DNA of 10,405 nucleotides. Source: an uncultured Planctomycetaceae bacterium. Lineage in GTDB: Bacteria; Planctomycetota; Planctomycetia; Pirellulales; JACPPG01. Below are positions 1 through 5,822 of the stretch, one piece after another. The position numbers and the translations under genes are program-made. The stretch spans positions 1-10,405 of the forward strand of contig CAMFLN010000039.1 of NCBI GenBank assembly GCA_945957305.1, written 5' to 3'. The notes beneath the pieces were generated by a model, which saw nothing but the letters and a program-made list of their open reading frames with translations, did no database searches and was not told where the DNA came from. Position 1 is the first letter of the stretch; each line of letters opens with the position of its first letter.

Positions 1-14
1 AGGGAGAATCGATC

Positions 15-704
15 GTGCTCGATATGTTGGTGGTCGCTCCGCATCCGGATGATGCCGAACTGGGGATGGGCGGGGCGATTCTGCGCGCCAAGGCCGAAGG
101 TTTGCGAGTCGGTATTCTCGATCTCACGAGCGGCGAGCCGACGCCGCACGGCACTCTCGAGATCCGCGCCCGCGAAACGGCGGCCGCGACCGAGATTCTC
201 GGAGTCGACTGGCGCGAAAATCTGGGCCTGGTGAATCGCAAGATCGAGCATACGCTCGAAGCACGCGGGCAGTTGGCCGGTGTTTTTCGCCGTGTGCGGC
301 CGCGTTTGATTTTCGCCCCCTATTGGGTCGATTCTCATCCCGACCACGTCGCGGCCACCGAACTGATCGAAGCGGCGCGGTTCTGGTCGAAGCTTACCAA
401 GAGCGACTTGCCCGGCGAGCCCTTCTTCCCCTCGCGCATTCTTTATTACTCGTGCGTGCATCTGCGGCTGGTCACGCCGCCGGCTTTTGTGCTCGATGTC
501 AGTGCCTATTGGCAGCGCAAGCGGGCGTCGATCGAATGCTACCACAGCCAGTTCATCGCCGGACGCGAAGGGCAAACGCCGTCGTTCGTCGATCGGCTGC
601 GCGACCAGGCGGCGTTCTGGGGCTGGTCGATCGGCGTCGAGTACGGTGAACCGTATTTCAGCCGCGAGCCGATCGGCGTGGCGAGCATGCGCGATCTGCT
701 GTGA
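15..704 (+). CDS. bshB1: LmbE/PIG-L family deacetylase, probably BshB1 (bacillithiol biosynthesis)
   Basis: This is a 229-residue zinc-dependent N-acetylglucosamine deacetylase of the LmbE/PIG-L family. BshB1 enzymes remove the acetyl group from GlcNAc-malate during bacillithiol synthesis in the cytoplasm. The family metal motif is near the N-terminus (PHPDDAEL, residues 9-16, with H10 and D13 as expected zinc ligands and D12 as likely catalytic base). The second motif, HPDH at 108-111, supplies H111. The stretch LTSGEPTPHGTLEIRARE (37-54) and the RENLGL segment (68-73) resemble BshB1 more than mycothiol or teicoplanin deacetylases, and the length is normal for BshB1. The GTG start at 15 is preceded by AGGGAG at 1-6; ATG at 24 is a weaker alternative. 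No other bacillithiol gene (bshA, bshC) is in the window, so the exact substrate is inferred. Other LmbE deacetylases remain possible. Confidence 0.85.
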   Translation: MLDMLVVAPHPDDAELGMGGAILRAKAEGLRVGILDLTSGEPTPHGTLEIRARETAAATEILGVDWRENLGLVNRKIEHTLEARGQLAGVFRRVRPRLIFAPYWVDSHPDHVAATELIEAARFWSKLTKSDLPGEPFFPSRILYYSCVHLRLVTPPAFVLDVSAYWQRKRASIECYHSQFIAGREGQTPSFVDRLRDQAAFWGWSIGVEYGEPYFSREPIGVASMRDLL

Positions 705-724
705 GCCGGGTATCAACTCTGTTC

Positions 725-740
725 GCCAAACTAGTTTGGC
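725..740. repeat. Perfect 16-bp palindrome
   Basis: GCCAAACTAGTTTGGC is a perfect palindrome 21 bases after the deacetylase stop codon. It could be a two-fold protein binding site or part of a transcript-end structure together with the hairpin at 759-781. Its position downstream of a gene and far from the next start argues against a classical operator for either neighbour. Confidence 0.5.
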
Positions 741-758
741 ATTCTAGCGCTCTGGTGC

Positions 759-781
759 CACTGCTAGCTCGACTAGCAGTG
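759..781 (+). terminator. Hairpin downstream of bshB1, possible terminator
   Basis: Arms CACTGCTAG and CTAGCAGTG (9 bp, perfect) enclose the loop CTCGA. The hairpin is followed by TCTTCAT, which is only a weak U-tract. It lies 55 bases after the deacetylase gene and may end its transcript or protect its 3' end. It could equally be a copy of a dispersed repeat. Confidence 0.35.
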
Positions 782-900
782 TCTTCATATCGCGCACGCC
801 AAACAGCTCGTACCGGATGAGCGGACGACTCGTTGAGGCTGCCCCGAATTTCAGCGCTTAGGCGGTAGGCTTGCAGCGTGATAACTCGCCAATTTCGCGG

Positions 901-941
901 GGGGTGGCACGGACAACTCGTTGTCCGTGTGCCGCAGGCGC
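901..941 (+). repeat. Dispersed palindromic repeat, copy 1
   Basis: The core at 908-929 has 10-bp arms CACGGACAAC and GTTGTCCGTG around a TC centre. The same 41 bases recur in reverse orientation at 2661-2701 with a single difference (40 of 41 identical). The core appears a third time at 2514-2535. All copies sit in gaps between genes, as expected of a REP-like or miniature mobile element. Confidence 0.75.
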
Positions 942-1195
942 TTGCCGCTTTCGTCAGGCAAGGCCTCTGAGCGCAGGGCGCGCCGCAAACTCCGCCCCGG
1001 CCGAAATTAGCCGGTTCAAAGCTGGAGAAAGGGTAACGATTGTGCCGATACCGTGACTCGTGCCAGCCCAACCAGCGGCGCGTCGGCGCAAAGCGTTCAG
1101 CGGCCGATATTACACCAAGGACAGTTTCGTGCGTCTGCGCGGCCGCCTGACGGATTCCAGGACGGCCTGTTCCGGTTCATAGGAGGAGGTTCGTC

Positions 1196-1444
1196 GTGGC
1201 TCAGGACATCAACGTTCTCGCTCTCGTCAAGGGTGCTGAGCGATACGTCTTCTTGTACAACGATGCCAGCCGGGCCGCGACACTGCGGGTTTTGGGCCGC
1301 TATGCGTCCAATCCGGACCTGAGCTTTTCCTGGTATGACGCCGCAGTACTGAGTCAAAAGATTCGGCAAGAAAGCCAGCAGGCGCCAGCGACGCGTCCGC
1401 GCTTCAGCCTGCCACTGCCGACGGATGGGGAAGAGACGTCCTAG
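1196..1444 (+). CDS. Small protein of unknown function upstream of xerC
   Basis: This gene encodes 82 residues. The GTG start is supported by an excellent ribosome binding site, AGGAGGAGG at 1181-1189, six bases before it, which is the strongest in the window and the main reason to believe the gene. The protein has no signal peptide or membrane segment. Its first two thirds read like a small folded domain (VKGAERYVFLYND at 11-23, VLGRYASNPDL at 32-42, FSWYDAAVLSQKIR at 44-57). A polar, Ala/Pro/Arg-rich tail follows and is probably disordered. I do not recognise a named family, though it resembles short conserved proteins I associate with planctomycetes. It ends 24 bases before the annotated xerC start on the same strand, so co-transcription with the recombinase is likely. 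A functional link is not shown. Confidence 0.75.
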   Translation: MAQDINVLALVKGAERYVFLYNDASRAATLRVLGRYASNPDLSFSWYDAAVLSQKIRQESQQAPATRPRFSLPLPTDGEETS

Positions 1445-1468
1445 CGTCTCGCCCCCAGGGTCCCTACA

Positions 1469-2413
1469 GTGCCAGCAGAGGCTCACGTGGCTACCGTCTC
1501 GGAAAATTCGCTGGCCGCGGCCGTTGATCGCTTTTTGCAATATTTGCGCGTCGAGCGCAATGCATCGCCGCTGACGATCAAGAGCTATCGCGAAGATCTC
1601 GAAGCCCTGGCCGAGTTCCTCGCTGAACGCCATCGTGGACAGTGCCCGGAACCGGGCGAGTTGACCACGCTCGATCTGCGTGGTTACGCGTCGGCGATGC
1701 ATTCGGCCAGCTACGCCAAGACGACGATCGCTCGGCGGCTGGCGTCGTTGCGCAGCTTCTTCCGCTTCGGCCAGCGCGAAGGTTGGACCAAGACGAACCC
1801 GGCCAAGCCGCTGCGCAATCCGCGCCGTGGCCGATCGCTGCCGCACTTTCTCTCGACCGGCGAGTTGGACCGGTTGCTCTCCGCGCCGCCGACGGGCGAT
1901 CCGTTGGGTCTGCGTGATCGGGCGATCCTCGAGACGTTGTATTCGGCCGGCTTGCGCGTCAGCGAACTGGTCGGCTTGAACGACGCCGACGTTGACCTCG
2001 AAGGAGGCGTGTTGCGCGTCCGCGGCAAAGGACGCAAGGAACGGCTCGCCCCACTGGGCTCGTTCGCCCAAACCGCGGTGCGCAAATGGTTGAAGGTCCG
2101 CCGCGTCGCCGGACGCGTGGCCGAGACCAACCTCGCGCCGATCTTTGTCAATAAATTCGGCAAGCGACTGACGACACGCAGCGTAGGGCGGCTGCTGGAA
2201 AAGTACTTGAAAGTCACTGGTCTCGACGGCCGCACCACACCGCACACGCTACGGCACAGCTTTGCCACGCACCTGGTCGACGCCGGCGCCGACATCCGCA
2301 GCGTGCAGGAACTGCTCGGCCACAAAAGCCTGGTGACCACGCAAATCTACACGCACGTTAGCACCGCCGCCCTGCGCGCCGCCTATGAAAAGGCACACCC
2401 GCGGGCCAAGTAA
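1469..2413 (+). CDS. xerC: Tyrosine recombinase XerC/XerD type
   Basis: This is a 314-residue tyrosine recombinase, the kind that resolves chromosome dimers at dif with FtsK. The N-terminal SAM-like core-binding domain spans about residues 15-105 ([19 protein letters not shown], 22-40). The catalytic domain spans about 125-305. All active-site residues are visible: R163 (AGLRVSEL), K187 (RGKGRKER), H259 and R262 ([11 protein letters not shown]), H285 (ELLGHKS) and the nucleophile Y294 (QIYTH). GTG 1469 has a weak AGGG upstream. The in-frame GTG at 1487, preceded by AGAGG at 1477-1481, is at least as plausible and would give 308 residues. The gene follows the 82-residue protein closely and is probably in its operon. 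The intact catalytic set, normal length and lack of integrase-like additions favour a housekeeping Xer over a phage integrase. XerC versus XerD cannot be settled from one copy. Confidence 0.92.
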   Translation: MPAEAHVATVSENSLAAAVDRFLQYLRVERNASPLTIKSYREDLEALAEFLAERHRGQCPEPGELTTLDLRGYASAMHSASYAKTTIARRLASLRSFFRFGQREGWTKTNPAKPLRNPRRGRSLPHFLSTGELDRLLSAPPTGDPLGLRDRAILETLYSAGLRVSELVGLNDADVDLEGGVLRVRGKGRKERLAPLGSFAQTAVRKWLKVRRVAGRVAETNLAPIFVNKFGKRLTTRSVGRLLEKYLKVTGLDGRTTPHTLRHSFATHLVDAGADIRSVQELLGHKSLVTTQIYTHVSTAALRAAYEKAHPRAK

Positions 2414-2490
2414 AGCTCGTGATTCGCGAGAGCGTGATTCGCAGCTTATGCTAGAACGAGGCGGTACCTAAGCTCAGGCTGCGGTGAATT

Positions 2491-2509
2491 CCGGCAGCGC
2501 GCCTGCCGG
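2491..2509. repeat. 7-bp hairpin downstream of xerC
   Basis: Arms CCGGCAG and CTGCCGG are perfect and enclose the loop CGCGC. There is no T-tract on either side, so it is not a standard intrinsic terminator. It directly abuts the dispersed repeat that starts at 2508-2514 and may belong to it. Confidence 0.45.
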
Positions 2510-2535
2510 GTGGCACGGACAACTTGTTGTCCGTG
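2508..2535 (+). repeat. Dispersed palindromic repeat, copy 2
   Basis: This is the same core as copy 1, here with a TT centre (2514-2535), preceded by GGGTGG. It faces copy 3 (2661-2701) in inverted orientation, so the two bound a 194-base segment with near-identical 28-base ends (27 of 28). That is what a small non-autonomous element would look like, although I see no target duplication. Confidence 0.65.
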
Positions 2536-2582
2536 CTGCGTAGCAGCCGCGTGGGCCATCTTATGCGGTAGCCGCGTAGGGC

Positions 2583-2610
2583 GGGTGCCAGGCCCACGCT
2601 CGCGTGGCCC
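2583..2610 (+). repeat. Fragment of second repeat family (REP-like)
   Basis: Positions 2583-2602 match the start of the element at 8511-8530 at 18 of 20 bases (shared beginning GGGTGCCA, shared end CACGCTCG). Here CCACGC (2594-2599) pairs with GCGTGG (2602-2607). It lies inside the segment bounded by copies 2 and 3 of the first repeat family. Confidence 0.55.
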
Positions 2611-2660
2611 CGCGAAACTGTGGCAGCCACTTATTGCGATTTTGGCGAGAAATGAGATTC

Positions 2661-2701
2661 GCGCCTGCGGCGCACGGACAACGAGTTGTCCGTGCCACCC
2701 C
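2661..2701 (-). repeat. Dispersed palindromic repeat, copy 3 (inverted)
   Basis: The reverse complement of this stretch matches 901-941 at 40 of 41 bases. The palindromic core is 2673-2694 with a GA centre. It lies about 80 bases upstream of the receiver gene and faces copy 2. Confidence 0.75.
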
Positions 2702-2730
2702 GAAGGCCGCGCTGCTGTTGTCCGTGCCCC

Positions 2731-2751
2731 CCGCGGGAAATTATTCCGCGG
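2731..2751. promoter_or_regulatory. Palindrome in the leader of the receiver gene
   Basis: CCGCGG arms at 2731-2736 and 2746-2751 flank an AT-rich centre (GAAATTATT). With one G-U pair the stem extends to 8 bp. A second perfect 12-bp palindrome, ACCGGCGCCGGT (2754-2765), follows just before the ribosome binding site at 2771-2774. Together they look like an operator or a structured leader controlling the receiver gene. No regulator is identified. Confidence 0.35.
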
Positions 2752-2780
2752 CGACCGGCGCCGGTGAGTCGAGGTTTCTG

Positions 2781-3164
2781 ATGCGTGTGTGGATCATCGA
2801 CGATCAGGAATACATGCGGATGCGCGTGATTCCCAAGCTCGTGCGCGATCGCTGGCCCGAGTCGGACCTGACGGCGTTCGACAGCCTGGCCGCGGCGCTC
2901 TACCACACCGCTGCGGTCGACCTGATCGTGATCGATATCACGGCCGTCTGCCCGATCGAGCGGGCGCAACTCGCCTACGGGCCGATCTGCCAATTGATCG
3001 ACAAGCACCCCGGCGCAACGCTGATCATCAACTCGGCGTTGCCGCGCTATGTGACCGACGTGGTCCGCGACGAGATCAAGCAGTTCGCGCCCGAGGCGCA
3101 GGTCCTGCTGTGCGGCTTCCCCTTCGACCAAAACCTACCCAAGGTCTTAGCCGAAGTGCAGTGA
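2781..3164 (+). CDS. Single-domain receiver-like protein, degenerate (CheY-like)
   Basis: This gene encodes 127 residues with the beta1-alpha1 start of a response-regulator receiver (MRVWIIDDQEYMRMR). The acidic pair is D7/D8, and the likely phosphoacceptor is D52 in LIVIDITAV. At the conserved Ser/Thr position it has S85 (LIINSAL). The invariant Lys-Pro after beta5 is replaced by F113-P114 (CGFPFD), and the loop after D52 lacks the usual MPxMDG. It may therefore not switch on phosphorylation in the normal way, or not be phosphorylated at all. There is no output domain. ATG 2781 is chosen because GAGG (2771-2774) sits six bases upstream and the receiver fold begins there; upstream codons lie in repeats. 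The gene converges with the NarL-type regulator, 63 bases apart. The fold is fairly clear but the partner is unknown. A non-receiver Rossmann-like protein is the alternative. Confidence 0.72.
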   Translation: MRVWIIDDQEYMRMRVIPKLVRDRWPESDLTAFDSLAAALYHTAAVDLIVIDITAVCPIERAQLAYGPICQLIDKHPGATLIINSALPRYVTDVVRDEIKQFAPEAQVLLCGFPFDQNLPKVLAEVQ

Positions 3165-3192
3165 AACGCGGCGGGGCGGCGAATTCATTTCT

Positions 3193-3220
3193 TACTGCCC
3201 TCTGCCCTCCGCCGACTGCC
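3193..3220. repeat. Heptanucleotide tandem repeat, four units
   Basis: Four units with a period of 7 bases (TACTGCC, CTCTGCC, CTCCGCC, GACTGCC) fill most of the 63-base gap between two convergent genes. Short tandem heptamers of this kind are known from intergenic DNA of cyanobacteria and some other bacteria. There is no evidence for a function here. Confidence 0.5.
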
Positions 3221-3227
3221 AACTATT

Positions 3228-3866
3228 TCAGACGATCCCCTTGCGCACGGCCCACACGGCCGCCTGGGTGCGATCGTTGACGCCGATCTTGCGCAGCACG
3301 TGTTGCACGTGTTCCTTGACGGTTTCCACGCTGATCGTCAGGCTTTTGGCAATTTCCTTGTTCGACAAGCCCAGGGCCAGGTGACGCAACACCTGGGTTT
3401 CGCGCTGGGTGAGCGAGGCTTCGTCGTCCTCGGTCTTTTTGCGCGTCGCCATGGTGCCGGCAACCTTGCTCAATTCCCCATGCTCCGAAGAGCCTTCTTG
3501 CGTGGCGACGGAGTGAATTGTGTCGAGCAACTGCTCGCGCGTGCAGCCCTTCAACAGGTAGTCGCTCGCCCCCAGCGCATTGGCCCGCGCGATGTAGGTC
3601 GGATTATCAAACGCCGAGAGCATGACCACGCGTGTCTCGGGCAGATCCTTGTGGATTTTTTCCAGCGCCGTCAGGCCGTCGTCGCCGCCGTCCATCATGC
3701 GGATATCCAGCAGTGCGACATCAGGTTTGTAGCGATGGGCCATTTCCACGGCCTCGCTGGGATGACTCGCTTCGCCCACGATCTCCACGTCGGTCCCAGC
3801 CAGCAGACTGGCCAGGCCTTGCCGAACGACTTCGTGGTCATCAGCTATCAAGAGTCGCACCGCCAT
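3228..3866 (-). CDS. NarL/FixJ-family response regulator
   Basis: This is a 212-residue transcription factor with an N-terminal receiver (about 3-122) and a C-terminal LuxR-type helix-turn-helix (about 150-211). The receiver is complete: D9/D10, phosphoacceptor D54 (ALLDIRM), S84 (VMLSAF) and K106 (YLLKG). The loop after D54 (MMDGGDDGLTAL) is slightly longer than the common MPGMDGLEAL. The DNA-binding domain has the classical LTQRETQVLRHLALGLSNKE start and the recognition helix ISVETVKEHVQHVLRKIG. The start at 3866 was chosen because AGGAGGG (3872-3878 on the minus strand) is five bases upstream and the receiver begins immediately; the frame can be extended to 3929 without support. No histidine kinase is adjacent, so the signal is unknown. 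The protein presumably dimerises on phosphorylation and binds DNA near promoters. Confidence 0.93.
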   Translation of the reverse strand: MAVRLLIADDHEVVRQGLASLLAGTDVEIVGEASHPSEAVEMAHRYKPDVALLDIRMMDGGDDGLTALEKIHKDLPETRVVMLSAFDNPTYIARANALGASDYLLKGCTREQLLDTIHSVATQEGSSEHGELSKVAGTMATRKKTEDDEASLTQRETQVLRHLALGLSNKEIAKSLTISVETVKEHVQHVLRKIGVNDRTQAAVWAVRKGIV

Positions 3867-4352
3867 CAGAACCCTCCTCTTGCGCGTCGCGTACAGAGCA
3901 CATGGGCCGCAACGACGGCCCGGTCGCAAAATTCACACTTCACTAGTATTAGCCTAGTCCGCCGTGGCAAACCGAACAACCGTCACTGCTGTACGTGGCC
4001 GGCAAGTTCGCTTCATCTCCCGCCACAGAAACAGTTTGCCGCGTTGACCGGACACATCGCGTGACGTAGATAATTGACGACAGTCGCGGCCTTTTCTCGA
4101 CGCGAACACTTGTACGGGCCGTGATTGTCTCCGCGGTGGCCCTGCCGCCCGGGACATGGCATGAGGTTGAGAACGAACGTGTGGCAGCGTCAGCCGGTGG
4201 GGCTTATTCCCGCGCGGCCAGACGTGTGCCGCCATCTGGCTGGCGACCGGAACGCAGCCATCCACGAACACAGGCGCGATTGACCGCGACCGCCGCGAGG
4301 GACTTCGCGATTGGTTGCCGGCCCGCGGTCCGCGCCAGGGCGAGGCATCCCG
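3867..4352. other. Shared upstream region of two divergent regulator genes
   Basis: About 490 bases separate the divergent NarL-type and NtrC-type regulator genes. Open frames exist (4121 on plus, 3954-4271 on minus), but they are rich in Arg, Pro and Ser, lack ribosome binding sites and look spurious. Visible elements are a 5-bp inverted repeat (ACTAG 3942-3946, CTAGT 3954-3958) and one possible promoter (4044-4074). If that promoter is used, the NtrC-type gene has a leader of roughly 270 bases. Confidence 0.5.
4044..4074 (+). promoter_or_regulatory. Possible sigma-70-type promoter
   Basis: TTGACC (4044-4049) and GATAAT (4069-4074) each match consensus at five of six bases, but the 19-base spacer is long. 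It would drive the NtrC-type gene from about 270 bases upstream. A chance match is quite possible. Confidence 0.22.
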
Positions 4353-5732
4353 ATGAAGCGAGGGACTCTGTTACTGGTGGACGACGATCGTCCCCTGTTG
4401 CAATCCATGGCCGCGTGGTTGCGCGAGCTGGGGTTTGCCGTCGACGCGGTGACCGGCGTCGCCGATGCCATCGCGGCGCTCGGCAAGAAGAATTACGACT
4501 TGGCCCTGGTCGACTTGCGCTTAGGGGACGGCGACGGCTTCGACGTGCTGGCCCATTGCCGCGAGCATCGGCCGCAGACCGCGGTGATTCTGACGACCGG
4601 CTACGGCACGGTCGAAACCGCGATCGAAGCCATCCGCGCCGGCGCGGCCGACATGGTCACCAAACCCATTGTCGACGACGAGCTGGAAATGGCCATCGAT
4701 CGCGCCATCAGCCATCGTCGCGTTGTCGAGGAGAATAAAAACCTCAAAACGCAGCTCGACATGCGTTTCAGTATCGAGAGCATCGTCGGCCAAGACTGTC
4801 GCATGCGGCGCATCTACGAAATGATCAACAGCATCGCCGACACCAAGGCGAGCGTGTTGATCACTGGCGAAAGCGGCACCGGAAAGTCGATGATCGCCCG
4901 CGCGATTCATCGCCGCAGCCGCCGCCGCGACAATCCCTTCGTCGAAGTGGCCTGCGGCGCGCTGCCTGAGACCTTGCTGGAAAGCGAACTGTTCGGTCAC
5001 ACTGCAGGATCGTTCACCGGAGCAATCGGCGACAAGATCGGCAAGTTCAAGCTGGCCGACGGTGGTACCATCTTTCTCGACGAAATCGCCACTGCCAGCC
5101 CGGCCATGCAGGTCAAGCTGCTGCGCGTGCTGCAGGATTTCGAATTCGAGCAGGTGGGCGGAACCAAGACTTTCAAGGTCGATTCGCGGGTCATCCTGGC
5201 CACGAACGAGAATCTCGAAGAACTCGTCCGCAACGGGCGTTTCCGCCAGGACTTGTTCTACCGCATCAACGTCATCAACATCGAGCTGCCGCCGCTGCGC
5301 GACCGCGTGTCGGACATCCCGCTGCTGGCAACACATTTTCTCAAAGACGTGTGCGAGGAGTCGGGACGGCAAGTGCCTGGGATCACGGACGAGTGCATGT
5401 CAGCCTTGGAGCGTTATCGCTGGCCGGGCAACGTCCGCGAGTTAGCCAACGTTATCGAGCGCGCGGTGCTGTTGGGCAAAGGAGGCGCCATCAGCGTCGA
5501 GGATCTGCCGGCCACGATGATGGTCACGGGCAGCCGCACCCTGGAGCCGGTCGCAGGTCGCACGTTGAAGCAAGCGCTCGAAGAGCCGGAACGCCGGATC
5601 ATTCTCGAAGTGCTGGAAAGCAACCAGTGGAATCGCCATGCCACGGCCGACTCGCTGGGCATCAACCGCACGACGCTCTACAAGAAAATGAAGCGGCTGG
5701 GGCTCGAGGATCGGCCGTTCGTGCCGCTCTAA
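4353..5732 (+). CDS. NtrC-family sigma-54-dependent response regulator
   Basis: This 459-residue protein has three domains. The receiver (4-120) has D10-D12, phosphoacceptor D54 (LVDLRL), T82 and K104 (TKP). The AAA+ domain (about 143-375) has Walker A GESGTGKS (172-179), Walker B TIFLDE (239-244), the arginine-containing GRFRQDLFYRI segment (295-305) and RWPGNVREL (356-364). A Fis-type helix-turn-helix is at about 413-450 (WNRHATADSLGINRTTLYKK). The sigma-54-contacting loop reads GSFTGA (219-224) instead of the usual GAFTGA. The protein should hydrolyse ATP to remodel sigma-54 RNA polymerase at -24/-12 promoters after phosphorylation. ATG 4353 follows CGAGG at 4341-4345, and the receiver starts at once; an in-frame GTG at 4311 lacks support. 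It converges with the symporter gene 90 bases downstream. Neither its kinase nor its target genes are evident here. Confidence 0.95.
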   Translation: MKRGTLLLVDDDRPLLQSMAAWLRELGFAVDAVTGVADAIAALGKKNYDLALVDLRLGDGDGFDVLAHCREHRPQTAVILTTGYGTVETAIEAIRAGAADMVTKPIVDDELEMAIDRAISHRRVVEENKNLKTQLDMRFSIESIVGQDCRMRRIYEMINSIADTKASVLITGESGTGKSMIARAIHRRSRRRDNPFVEVACGALPETLLESELFGHTAGSFTGAIGDKIGKFKLADGGTIFLDEIATASPAMQVKLLRVLQDFEFEQVGGTKTFKVDSRVILATNENLEELVRNGRFRQDLFYRINVINIELPPLRDRVSDIPLLATHFLKDVCEESGRQVPGITDECMSALERYRWPGNVRELANVIERAVLLGKGGAISVEDLPATMMVTGSRTLEPVAGRTLKQALEEPERRIILEVLESNQWNRHATADSLGINRTTLYKKMKRLGLEDRPFVPL

Positions 5733-5781
5733 TGCGACGCTAGTGCAGCAGGACATTCCTTCTTTCCGCTCTCAGAGTCGT

Positions 5782-5814
5782 CGCTGCGCCGCGACCCTTT
5801 TGTCGCTTGCAGCG
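5782..5814. terminator. Two-part hairpin between convergent genes
   Basis: The outer arms CGCTGC (5782-5787) and GCAGCG (5809-5814) and inner arms GCGAC (5791-5795) and GTCGC (5802-5806) enclose the loop CCTTTT, with a small internal bulge (GCC opposite TT). It lies 50 bases after the NtrC-type gene and 9 bases after the end of the convergent symporter gene. It could stop or stabilise both transcripts. No T-tract follows on either strand, so it is not a standard intrinsic terminator. Confidence 0.4.
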
Positions 5815-5822
5815 CGCTCGCT

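Larger units (their letters stand above)
705..1195. other. Intergenic region with palindromes and a dispersed repeat
   Basis: About 490 bases lie between the deacetylase gene and the next convincing start codon. I find no credible gene: the open frames here lack ribosome binding sites and family resemblance. What the stretch does hold is a perfect 16-bp palindrome (725-740), a 9-bp hairpin (759-781), a dispersed palindromic repeat (908-929, within a longer repeat 901-941) and a weak 6-bp inverted repeat (941-962). The promoter of the following gene should lie in the last 150 bases, but no -35/-10 pair stands out. Confidence 0.6.
2414..2780. other. Repeat-rich intergenic region
   Basis: This 367-base gap between xerC and the receiver gene contains no credible gene. 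An open frame from 2604 runs into the receiver gene, but its first 59 codons are made of repeat sequence. In order, the gap holds a 10-bp direct repeat (CGTGATTCGC at 2418-2427 and 2433-2442), a 7-bp hairpin (2491-2509), a dispersed palindrome (2514-2535), a fragment of a second repeat family (2583-2607), an inverted copy of the first family (2661-2701), a half copy (GTTGTCCGTG, 2717-2726) and two palindromes next to the receiver start (2731-2751 and 2754-2765). Confidence 0.7.

Noticed and set aside
1097..2245. Long open frame (382 codons) antisense to xerC
   Set aside because: It mirrors the GC-rich coding frame of xerC, has no ribosome binding site or family resemblance, and xerC itself is unambiguous.
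1469..2413. Phage or integrative-element integrase instead of housekeeping Xer
   Set aside because: Length and motifs fit XerC/XerD, and no attachment-site duplication, tRNA gene or phage gene is nearby.
2511..2530. Sigma-54-type promoter suggested by TGGCAC in the dispersed repeat
   Set aside because: No GC dinucleotide at the required 10-base distance from GG; the TGGCAC is part of the repeat itself. The TGGC at 4157-4160 also fails on spacing and on the GC of the -12 element.
901..2701. CRISPR array suggested by repeated palindromes
   Set aside because: Copies are few, irregularly spaced by genes and in both orientations; there are no regular spacers and no cas genes.
2604..2780. N-terminal extension of the receiver-like protein
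   Set aside because: These codons lie in dispersed repeats and palindromes, and a good ribosome binding site supports ATG 2781.
4121..4738. Plus-strand open frame covering the leader and start of the NtrC-type gene
   Set aside because: Arg/Ala/Pro-rich with no family features, and it overlaps the clearly coding receiver in another frame.
4521..5372. Minus-strand open frame (283 codons) inside the NtrC-type gene
   Set aside because: Shadow of the strong AAA+ coding frame; no start signals and no recognisable domain.
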